A stretch of DNA of 64,000 nucleotides, from NCBI GenBank assembly GCA_015490195.1, contig WFYG01000039.1, positions 1 to 64,000 of the forward strand. Direction: 5' to 3'. The notes under the pieces are model-generated. The model had not been told where the DNA came from. It was given only the letters and a program-made list of their open reading frames with translations, and did not search any database. Position numbers and translations under genes: made by a program. How positions within the stretch are numbered: position 1 is the stretch's first letter; every line of letters starts with the position of its first letter. The DNA is from Thermovibrio sp. (GTDB taxonomy: Bacteria > Aquificota > Aquificia > Desulfurobacteriales > Desulfurobacteriaceae). Shown here piece after piece: positions 53,859 through 60,918 of this stretch.

Positions 53859-55292
53859 ATGAAGGGATACATGCTTATAGCTGGAAAGAGGGTTTTTAAG
53901 AAGGAGGAGATTAAGATTCACTTTCCCTATGACGGCTCTTTAGTGGGAACTATTCCCAGGGGAGATGAGAAGGATGTTGAGCTTGCCGTTGAGTCGGCCA
54001 AGCTGGGCTTTAAGAAGATGAAAGAGCTTACAGCCTACGAGAGGTTCAGGATTTTAGAAAGGGCTGCGAGGCTCCTTTCTAAGAGGAGCAGAGAATTTGC
54101 TGAGCTCCTTGTAATGGAAGTTGGGAAAACGATAAACGAGGCGATGGGAGAGGTTGGAAGGGCTGTTAACACGATTACCCTTTCCGCCGAGGAGGCAAAG
54201 AGAGTTTTAGGAGAGGAAGTCCGTTTTGACGCTGCCCCGGGAGTAAAGGGGAAGGTCGGCTTTTACAGACGGGTTCCCCTTGGGGTGATAGGGTGTATTA
54301 CTCCCTTTAACTTTCCCTTAAACCTTACTTGCCACAAAGTTGCTCCAGCGCTTGCTGCCGGAAATGCTGTTGTTATAAAACCTTCAGAAAATACCTCTTT
54401 AACGGTTATAAAGCTGGGGGAGCTCCTTATTGAGGCCGGCTTCCCTCCAGAGGCTGTTAACGTCGTTACAGGTTACGGAGAAGAGGCTGGAGATACCTTA
54501 GTCAGGCATCCCGATGTAAGAATGATTACCTTCACCGGGAGCGTTCAGACCGGAAAAATTATCATGAGCCGTGGAGGTCTGAAGAAGTACGCAATGGAGC
54601 TTGGATCAAACGCTGGCGTTTACATTGACAGAGATCAGAAAGATAAACTCCCGCAAATTGCAGAGAAGGTTGCGAGGGGCGGTTTTGCCCTTGCCGGTCA
54701 GGTCTGTATCTCTGTTCAAAGGGTCTTTGTCCACTCTTCCCTGTTTGACGATTTCATTAGAGAAGTTGTTGGCTTTACTAAGAAACTCAGAGTAGGAGAC
54801 CCCCGTCTTGAGGATACAGATGTAGGACCTGTAATAGATAAGGGAGCGGCCGACAGGATTATGGAGTGGATAGAGGAGGCCGTTTCTATGGGAGCAGAGA
54901 TTGTCTGCGGAGGGAAAAGGCTTTCGGATACACTAATTGAGCCTACTGTTGTTATCAACGTTCCCAGAGAAGCAAAACTCTTTAAATCGGAGGTTTTCGG
55001 CCCTGTAATAGCTGTCAACTCCGTTGACTCCCTGGAAGAAGGAATAGAAGCCGTTAACGACTCCTCTTACGGTCTCCAGGCTGGGATATTTACAGATAAC
55101 ATCAAGGCGGCCTTTAAGTTTGCAGATGAGGTTGAGTGCGGCGGAATAATGGTTAACGAGATACCAACTTTTAGGGTTGACCAGATGCCCTACGGAGGAG
55201 TTAAAGAGAGCGGAATTGGAAGGGAAGGGCCAAAGTTTGCCATTGAGGAAATGACAGAGATTAAGACCATCTGCTTTGACACTACTCTATAA
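53859..55292 (+). CDS. Aldehyde dehydrogenase family protein
   Basis: 477-aa NAD(P)-dependent aldehyde dehydrogenase. ITPFNFPLNLTCHKVAPALAAGNAVVIKPSE binds the dinucleotide, MELGSN holds the general-base Glu and GQVCISVQRV the nucleophilic Cys. The profile lies between lactaldehyde/glyceraldehyde-3-phosphate-like and succinate-semialdehyde-like branches. Substrate is undetermined. The 3' end overlaps the eroded hepT gene by 11 bases on the opposite strand. It follows the phosphoesterase with one base between. Confidence 0.9.
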   Translation: MKGYMLIAGKRVFKKEEIKIHFPYDGSLVGTIPRGDEKDVELAVESAKLGFKKMKELTAYERFRILERAARLLSKRSREFAELLVMEVGKTINEAMGEVGRAVNTITLSAEEAKRVLGEEVRFDAAPGVKGKVGFYRRVPLGVIGCITPFNFPLNLTCHKVAPALAAGNAVVIKPSENTSLTVIKLGELLIEAGFPPEAVNVVTGYGEEAGDTLVRHPDVRMITFTGSVQTGKIIMSRGGLKKYAMELGSNAGVYIDRDQKDKLPQIAEKVARGGFALAGQVCISVQRVFVHSSLFDDFIREVVGFTKKLRVGDPRLEDTDVGPVIDKGAADRIMEWIEEAVSMGAEIVCGGKRLSDTLIEPTVVINVPREAKLFKSEVFGPVIAVNSVDSLEEGIEAVNDSSYGLQAGIFTDNIKAAFKFADEVECGGIMVNEIPTFRVDQMPYGGVKESGIGREGPKFAIEEMTEIKTICFDTTL

Positions 55293-55680
55293 CTGTCGGT
55301 TTCTCTAAAGCGTTCAGGTAGCCGGGGAGTCTGCTGAAGATCTCTTCGGCTATTTCCTCTCTATAGGTAGGTGTGGACCGTTAGATTTCCGTCTTCAACC
55401 CATTTAAGGAGCTCCCTTGCAGTTTCTTCATCAATGAATCCAGCTGAGAAAAGTTCCCTGAAGCACGTTCTTGGGCTTCGGCAGATAATTCCCTCTCTCT
55501 CAAAGAGTGCTTTTACAAGTTTCTAGGCTATCTCAAAAGTGAACTCAAATCTCTGAATGGCAGAGTCTCTAAAGAAAGGGTAATCTGAAAATTTTTTTCT
55601 AATTCGGCTCTTTCAACGGCCTCTTTTAGCCTTAGCAGAGCTTTTCTGAAGTCCTTCTTCAGTTTCTTAAGTCTACCCAT
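55282..55680 (-). pseudogene. Degraded HepT-like (HEPN, HI0074-type) toxin gene
   Basis: The frame begins ATG-GGT-AGA at 55680 with a helical MGRLKKLKKDFRKALLRLKEAVERAE. It then breaks at the T7 run (55592-55598; A7 on the coding strand). The correct frame continues with DYPFFRDSAIQRFEFTFEIA, where an amber TAG (55525-55523) replaces Trp. A 4-base tandem duplication AGGT-AGGT (55365-55372) shifts it again before EEIAEEIFSRLPGYLNALEKPTVIE. Restored, it is a HEPN/HI0074-family nucleotidyltransferase substrate-binding protein. Three independent lesions show it is dead, and it overlaps the aldehyde dehydrogenase end. Confidence 0.85.
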
Positions 55681-55805
55681 ACTTTTCCCTCTTTTTCTAT
55701 TTCTTCTCTAAAACTCTTTGGAAGTTTTCTGAGTTCAACGATGTCGAGTTTCTGAGGCAGGAAAGGTTCCTCAAGGAGCTCCTCAATTCTCTCTAACTTC
55801 TTCAA
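55659..55805 (-). pseudogene. Remnant of MntA-like nucleotidyltransferase (C-terminus only)
   Basis: An open frame of 48 codons from TTG 55805 with GGAGG upstream reads MKKLERIEELLEEPFLPQKL, then DIVELRKLPKSFREEIEKEGKVW. This matches the C-terminal end of HI0073/MNT nucleotidyltransferases (DLVDL...lp...R..I...G). The catalytic GSRARG...DxD domain, some 50 or more residues, is missing, apparently by internal deletion between KKLERI and EELLEEPF. It overlaps the hepT-like start, the standard order for the mntA-hepT toxin-antitoxin pair. Confidence 0.7.
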
Positions 55806-55807
55806 AA

Positions 55808-56299
55808 CTACCTCCGAAACTTCTCCTTCAGTTTTCTTTCAACGAATGGAGTCACAAACTGTGAAACATCTCCGCCGTAGAAGGCAATTTCCCTTACTGC
55901 AGAGGAGGATAGGTAAGCGTAATCGTCTGAAGGCATAAGGAAAACGGTTTCAATCTCAGGATATAGCTTCCTGTTCAGTGAAGCCATAGTAAACTCGTGG
56001 TCCATATCTGAAACTATCCTTATTCCCCTTAGAATTGCTACTGCCCCTTCTCTCTTTGCAAACTCAACTAACAGAGTGTTGAACGTCTTGACCTTTACTT
56101 TCCCGTTAAGACCAAGCTCTTTCAGGCTTTCAATGAACATCTCTTTCCTTTCTTCAATGGAGAAAAGGGGCTTTTTCTTGGGGTTTTCGGCGATTCCAAC
56201 GATAAGTTCAGGAAAGAGCTCTAATCCCCTCTTAACAATGTCTAAGTGCCCTAACGTTACAGGGTCAAAGGTTCCGGGGTATATGGCTCTCTTTATCAT
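55808..56299 (-). CDS. coaD: Phosphopantetheine adenylyltransferase
   Basis: 163 aa. Penultimate step of CoA synthesis. The N-terminal nucleotidyl-transfer motif is YPGTFDPVTLGHLDIV (TxxH as T..GH), LRGIRIVSDMDHEF is the conserved core and SSSAVRE the C-terminal ISSTxVR-like motif. Length is standard. The stop is two bases before the start of the MNT remnant. A divergent promoter region separates it from hydB. Confidence 0.97.
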   Translation of the reverse strand: MIKRAIYPGTFDPVTLGHLDIVKRGLELFPELIVGIAENPKKKPLFSIEERKEMFIESLKELGLNGKVKVKTFNTLLVEFAKREGAVAILRGIRIVSDMDHEFTMASLNRKLYPEIETVFLMPSDDYAYLSSSAVREIAFYGGDVSQFVTPFVERKLKEKFRR

Positions 56300-56350
56300 T
56301 TCTACCTCCTTTTGTGGAATTTTAAGGTTTTCTCTTTGAATAAGCTAACC

Positions 56351-56393
56351 TGAATATAAATAACACTGAATATTCTATAGTCTTTATGAATAT
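56351..56393 (+). promoter_or_regulatory. Three TGAATAT direct repeats upstream of the hydrogenase promoter
   Basis: TGAATAT at 56351-56357, 56367-56373 and 56387-56393, spaced 16 and 20 bases, ending 9 bases before the -35. The two later copies extend to TGAATATT. A helical-phase array of this kind is what an activator would use. No matching regulator gene is known to sit nearby. Confidence 0.45.
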
Positions 56394-56402
56394 TAGAAAG
56401 TA

Positions 56403-56431
56403 TTGACTAAATAAATTTGTTTTTATATAAA
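56403..56431 (+). promoter_or_regulatory. Sigma-70-like promoter of the hyd hydrogenase operon
   Basis: -35 TTGACT (56403-56408), 17-base spacer, -10 TATAAA (56426-56431). It lies 29 bases before the hydB TTG and its GGAGG ribosome-binding site. It is the strongest promoter pair seen in the window. Confidence 0.68.
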
Positions 56432-56460
56432 TAAGCAAGATTCCTTGAGAGGAGGAAACG

Positions 56461-57552
56461 TTGGAATTTCACATTGAAAGAGCTAAAGTTCTCCCGAAGT
56501 CAAACCTCTGGAGTTTCCTGGAGGGATTGAAGAAAATCTCTCCCCTTATAGCTCCTGTAAAGAGGGGGAATAAGACCGTTTTTTCTGAAGTAAACGACAT
56601 TTCTGACATAATAATTAATTACACCAGAACTATTCTTCCTCCAAAAAAATTCCTTGTTCCGTACAGAAGAGTTAGATTTACCTATTCAACAGACAACCTC
56701 TCTTTCTCCTCAAACTTTAAGGCCCGCGACCAGATAATATTCGGTATCCACTCCTGCGACCTTCACGGCATTTCAATCCTTGACTCTGTTTACCTGAAAG
56801 AGAACCCTGATCCCAGGTATCTTGAGGTCAGAAAAAAGACCGTTCTTATTGGAATTTCCTGTATGCCCGACGATTACTGTTTCTGCCTTTCAACAGGGAC
56901 AGCCTTTCCCGACGGAGCCAACTGGGATCTGTTCTTAACAGATATTGGAGCAGATTACTTTGTATCAATAGGAAGCCCTAAAGGTGATGAATTGATAATA
57001 GAACTGAAGAGGCTCTTTAGAGATATTGAGCGTGAAGATTTAGAACTCTACAAGCGTTCAACCCGAAAGAAGAAAGAGGCCTTTAAGAATAAGAAACTTC
57101 CGGATTTGGAAAGAATATCTCAACTGATAGAGCTTGAGTATGAATCTCCCGTCTGGGACGAGGAGGCAAAGAGGTGCCTGTCGTGTGGAACCTGCACAAA
57201 CGTTTGTCCTACCTGTTTCTGCTACACCTCCATTGACGTTCCGGATTTTGAAGGGAAGACGGTAAAGAGGGTTGAGTTTACAACTTCCTGTCAGTATCCC
57301 TACTACTCTTTGGTTGCTGGAGGCCACTACTTCAAGCCTACAAGGACTGCCCGCTTCAGACACAGGTATTACCACAAGTTTGTTGGCTATCCCTACCAGA
57401 TTGAGAAGCTTGGATGTGTTGGTTGTGGCCGTTGCAGTGCAGAGTGTCCGGCGAAGATAAGTATGGTTGAAACTCTTATTAGACTGAGAGGGACAGATGA
57501 AAAAGAGCCTGGAAAAGCTGCTGAACAAACCTCTGCCGGTAGATCCCTTTAA
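56461..57552 (+). CDS. hydB: Sulfhydrogenase-type subunit beta (HydB, two [4Fe-4S])
   Basis: 363-aa electron-transfer subunit of a soluble group 3b-like hydrogenase. IIFGIHSCDLHGISILD is the family core, then [4Fe-4S] motifs CLSCGTCTNVC (239-249) and CVGCGRCSAEC (319-329). It is also related to AsrA. TTG start is chosen because GGAGG lies 5 bases before it. Order hydB-hydG-hydD-hydA follows the Pyrococcus hydrogenase I operon. It overlaps hydG by 56 bases. Confidence 0.9.
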   Translation: MEFHIERAKVLPKSNLWSFLEGLKKISPLIAPVKRGNKTVFSEVNDISDIIINYTRTILPPKKFLVPYRRVRFTYSTDNLSFSSNFKARDQIIFGIHSCDLHGISILDSVYLKENPDPRYLEVRKKTVLIGISCMPDDYCFCLSTGTAFPDGANWDLFLTDIGADYFVSIGSPKGDELIIELKRLFRDIEREDLELYKRSTRKKKEAFKNKKLPDLERISQLIELEYESPVWDEEAKRCLSCGTCTNVCPTCFCYTSIDVPDFEGKTVKRVEFTTSCQYPYYSLVAGGHYFKPTRTARFRHRYYHKFVGYPYQIEKLGCVGCGRCSAECPAKISMVETLIRLRGTDEKEPGKAAEQTSAGRSL

Positions 57553-58375
57553 ACCTCAGAGGGCAGTTATAACAGACATAGAGGAACTTGCTCCCGACCA
57601 TAAGAAGTTCACCTTTTCTTTCCTTGATGAGGGTGTCGCAAAGAGTTGGGATTACATTCCCGGCCAGTTCGTCATGCTTACTGTTCCAAAAGCTGGAGAA
57701 ATTCCTATTTCTATATGTTCTTCTCCAACCCGTAAGGGTTTTTTTGAGTTAACTGTAAGGAAAGTGGGAAGGAAGACTAAGGTTCTCCATCAATTGAAGC
57801 CGGGGGATGTTGTTGCAGTAAGGGGACCTTACGGAAATGGTTTTCCCGTTGGAATTATGGAGAATCATAACGTTCTCATCATTGCCGGTGGTCTGGGAAT
57901 GGCCCCTTTAAGGTCGCTGGTCTGGTATATCCTGGACAGGCGCAACCGCTTCAAAGAAATTTACCTCCTTTACGGAACGAGAAGTTATGAGTTTGTTCTC
58001 TACAAGGAGGAGCTCCGTCGCCTCAAAGAGAGGGAAGATATTAAGTGCCTCTTCTGTTTAGACAGGGTAGAGACACCTGAAGATAGGGAATGGGCCGATA
58101 TAGAAGGCCTTCTTACTGAGCTTATTCCACAGGTTAAGCTTAAGCCATCTGAAACCTACGTTGCCGTTTGCGGCCCTCCTGTTGCCTACAAGTTCATAGG
58201 AAAGGAGCTCCTTAAAAACGGTTATCCTGAAAGCCAGATCTTCGTCTCCTTAGAGAGGAAGATGGAGTGCGGCATAGGAAAGTGTGGCCACTGCCAGATT
58301 GGCTACAAGTTTGCCTGTGTTGACGGCCCCATCTTCCCTCTGTGGGACACAAAAAACCTTCCGGAGATGCTCTGA
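57497..58375 (+). CDS. hydG: Sulfhydrogenase-type subunit gamma (HydG, FAD/NAD(P) reductase)
   Basis: 292-aa ferredoxin-NADP reductase-like protein. FAD-binding is at GQFVMLTVPKAGEIPISICSS, NAD(P) binding at AGGLGMAPLRSLVWYIL, and the [2Fe-2S] cysteines at MECGIGKCGHCQIG...FACVDGP near the C-terminus. It exchanges electrons between NAD(P)H and the hydrogenase. The long overlap with hydB (56 bases) is real: both frames encode strong domains. Its stop shares a base with the hydD ATG. Confidence 0.92.
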   Translation: MKKSLEKLLNKPLPVDPFKPQRAVITDIEELAPDHKKFTFSFLDEGVAKSWDYIPGQFVMLTVPKAGEIPISICSSPTRKGFFELTVRKVGRKTKVLHQLKPGDVVAVRGPYGNGFPVGIMENHNVLIIAGGLGMAPLRSLVWYILDRRNRFKEIYLLYGTRSYEFVLYKEELRRLKEREDIKCLFCLDRVETPEDREWADIEGLLTELIPQVKLKPSETYVAVCGPPVAYKFIGKELLKNGYPESQIFVSLERKMECGIGKCGHCQIGYKFACVDGPIFPLWDTKNLPEML

Positions 58376-59145
58376 TGGTGAGAATAGGGATTATGGGTTT
58401 AACGGGTTGTTCAGGCTGTCAGTGTGAAATTCTCAACTGTGAAGATGCAATAGGTAAGCTTATTGGAAAGGTTGAGTTTGCCTACTTCCCCTTAGCTCAA
58501 GATGTGAACGACTTTTCAGAATTTGACATTCTCTTTGTTGAGGGTTCGGTCTCTACTAACCTTGACAGGGAAAAGCTAATTGAAGGGAGAAAGCGGAGTA
58601 AGCTTCTCGTTGCTGTAGGAACCTGTGCCTGTTACGGAGGTGTTCAGTCTCAGAGAAACGATGAGGCCTCTTTAGACGAAATGCTTAAGGCTGTTTACGG
58701 AGATACTAAACTTGACCTGGAAGTTTTTAAACCTATGCCTCTTAGCGATGTTGTTGATGTTGATTACGAACTTCCCGGTTGTCCTTTAGATAAGAGGCAG
58801 TTTGTCTACACCGTTGCTTCACTCCTGAATGGAGTTGAGCCTTTCTTCCCCAAAATCCCTGTCTGCCACGAGTGTAAGCTTAGTGAGACTGACTGTTTGC
58901 TTCTTAAAGGAATTCCCTGTCAGGGGCCTGTTTCGTTTTCAGGCTGTGGAGCTCCCTGCACAGCGTCCGGTGTAGGGTGTCAGGGGTGCAGGGGCAACTG
59001 CGACTTCCCCAACTTTGACGAGATTCTCTCCATCTATCAGGACATCGGTCTCTCTTTTGACGATTCTGTGAAGTTCTTAAAAGTCTTTCGTGGGAAAACT
59101 ATTTCCGGTTTGAAAGTGGGGTCTTCAAATGAAAAGGGAGCTTAA
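58375..59145 (+). CDS. hydD: Sulfhydrogenase-type small subunit delta (HydD)
   Basis: 256-aa [NiFe] hydrogenase small subunit. The N-terminal LTGCSGCQCEI (C12, C15), VGTCACYGGV and PGCPLDKRQ ligate the proximal [4Fe-4S] cluster. The C-terminal part (VCHECKLSETDC..., CGAPCTASGVGCQGCRG) gives the other clusters. ATG at 58375 in TGATG is chosen; the open frame to 58342 lies inside hydG. It lacks a Tat signal and membrane anchor, so it is cytosolic. It overlaps hydA by 17 bases. Confidence 0.93.
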   Translation: MVRIGIMGLTGCSGCQCEILNCEDAIGKLIGKVEFAYFPLAQDVNDFSEFDILFVEGSVSTNLDREKLIEGRKRSKLLVAVGTCACYGGVQSQRNDEASLDEMLKAVYGDTKLDLEVFKPMPLSDVVDVDYELPGCPLDKRQFVYTVASLLNGVEPFFPKIPVCHECKLSETDCLLLKGIPCQGPVSFSGCGAPCTASGVGCQGCRGNCDFPNFDEILSIYQDIGLSFDDSVKFLKVFRGKTISGLKVGSSNEKGA

Positions 59146-60433
59146 CGTTAACCATCTTTCACGGGTAGAGGGCCACGGTGCCGTTGACATCGTTTTTGAG
59201 AACGAAAGGTTGAGGGAGATAAGGCTCAGGTTTACCGAAGGGCCAAGGTTCTTTGAGTTTATTACAAGGGAAAGGCTCTACTCAGAAATTCCCAAAATTG
59301 TTTCCCGTATCTGCGGTATCTGTTACGTTTCCCACAGGCTTGCTTCAGCCTTTGCCGTTGAAGATGCCTTTGGCGTTAAAGTTCCAAGGGAAGTGGAGCT
59401 CCTCAGAAGGCTTTTGGTAGTTGGAGAATACCTGGAAAGTCACGCACTTCACCTCTACTTCCTTGCCCTTCCCGACTACATGGGATATCCCGGCGCCATT
59501 CAGATGGCTAAAGACTATCCCAACATCGTTAAGAGGGGATTCAAAATTAAAGAGCTCGGAAACAGGATAATGAAGCTCATAGGAGGAAAAACGGTTCACG
59601 GTGAAAACATTCTGGTAGGCGGTTTCGCTTCCTTTCCAACTAAAGAAGCCCTTGAGTCTGTTGGAAATGAGCTGAGATCCATTATCCCTGAGCTTGAGGC
59701 GACGCTTTCTCTGTTTGATTCCCTTGACTATCCCGAGTTCACTTCAGGAGTTTCCGTCGCCGTTTCAGTTGACTCTAAAGACGTTACAGAGTTTTCTGAT
59801 GCGGTTTCCACTTCAAAGGGAAGCAGGTTTACGAGGAAGGAGTATGAGCTCTTTATCAGAGAGGAAGTTGTTCCGTATACAACTGCAAAGGTATCAAAAC
59901 TTGAGGGTGAGCCTTTCCTCATAGGTCCACTGGCGAGGGTAAACCTCCACCTTAATGAGTTTCATCCTGCTGTCAAAAAGGAAGTTTCCCTTTTAAAAAC
60001 GAGGTTTCCATCTAAAAACTCATTTCACAATAACGTTGCAAGGGCTGTTGAGCTTCTGAACGTTGCCTACAGGGGAGTGGAGATAGTTGAGGAGCTCCTC
60101 AGCTGTGATTTCACCTCCTCCACTATTTCCGTAGAGCCCGGAGCAGGAACGGGGTACGGTGTAAAGGAGGCTCCCAGAGGAACTCTCTACCACAGATATT
60201 CCTTCTCTGAAGACGGCCACTGTGCGGGAGCAAACATCATAACACCAACTGCTCAGCTTCAGGCTGCAATTGAAGATGACCTGAGAAACCTTGTAGAGAG
60301 CTACAGTTCGGTTCCCGATAAGGAGCTTAAGAAAATTGCGGAGATGTTTGTAAGGGCCTACGACCCCTGAATCGCCTGTGCAGTCCACCAGTTCGGTGGA
60401 GAGTTTGAAACTGTAAAGATAGAGAGGTTGTAA
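59129..60433 (+). CDS. hydA: [NiFeSe] hydrogenase large subunit with selenocysteine (UGA at 60368)
   Basis: Catalytic subunit of the soluble hydrogenase. N-terminal Ni ligands C62 and C65 in SRICGICYVSH. The plain frame stops at TGA 60368-60370, right where the second Ni motif must be. Beyond it the same frame reads I-A-C-A-V-H-QFGGEFETVKIERL and ends at TAA 60431-60433, so the motif is DPU(414)-x-x-C417-x-x-H420 with a 14-residue cleavable tail. The TAA overlaps the next gene ATG by one base. A hairpin starts 13 bases after the TGA. I therefore read the TGA as selenocysteine. The 413-residue truncated form would lack two Ni ligands. A nonsense mutation is the alternative. Confidence 0.9.
60384..60400 (+). 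promoter_or_regulatory. Putative bacterial SECIS hairpin
   Basis: UCCACC-AGUUC-GGUGGA: a 6-bp stem (60384-60389 with 60395-60400) and a 5-base loop. It starts 13 bases after the UGA, and the loop GU lies 21 bases after it, within the usual range for SelB-binding elements. It is inside the coding sequence for the HydA tail. Confidence 0.6.
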
Positions 60434-60918
60434 TGGTGAAGTTAGAGGAACTTCAGGAGTGTTCGCTCCTTAAAAGCTTTACTAACGATGAGCTAAAGGA
60501 ACTGGCCGACTACTTTGACCTTACAACCTTTGCTAAGGGGGAGCTCCTCTTTGACGAGTACGATAAACCGGAGTGTTTTTACCTGATAAAAGAAGGAAAA
60601 GTAGGCCTTTTCAGGAACGACAACTTTGGCCGCTGGACCAAGGTTGCCGTTGTCTATCCCGGAACTCCTCTGGGAGAGTGTGCCTTTTTCCTTGGCTCCC
60701 CGCACTCTTTAAGGGCAGTTGCAGAGTCTCCGGTAAAGGCCTTCAAAATTGACAGGGCTTCTTTTGATGAGCTCAGGGAGAAAAGGCCGGAGCTCCTTGT
60801 AAAGTTCATGGAAGTTGTTCTCTCTATTCTTGCCGAGAGGTTAAAAACCGAAGACAGGAAATTTTCTGAACTGTGCGGATTCTTTTCCGTTCCGGGAGGA
60901 GGCAGATGGAGAAGATAG
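60433..60918 (+). CDS. Cyclic-nucleotide-binding-domain protein without DNA-binding domain
   Basis: 161 aa. A CAP-like beta-roll (residues about 15-130) has LFDEYDKPECFYLIKEGKVGLFRND, GTPLGECAFFLGSPHSLRAVAESPVKAFKIDRASF (phosphate-binding-cassette-like GE...R). Only a helix remains after it, with no helix-turn-helix. It is inserted between hydA and the Ech-like genes, overlapping both (1 base and 13 bases). An allosteric role in hydrogenase activity or a protein-protein switch is plausible but unproven. It probably binds cAMP, cGMP or another ligand. Confidence 0.8.
   Translation: MVKLEELQECSLLKSFTNDELKELADYFDLTTFAKGELLFDEYDKPECFYLIKEGKVGLFRNDNFGRWTKVAVVYPGTPLGECAFFLGSPHSLRAVAESPVKAFKIDRASFDELREKRPELLVKFMEVVLSILAERLKTEDRKFSELCGFFSVPGGGRWRR

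Noticed and set aside
60368..60370. TGA read as the true end of HydA
   Set aside because: The stop would remove the Ni-binding C-terminus of a hydrogenase large subunit, while the next 60 bases encode exactly that missing part in the same frame and end at the next start codon.
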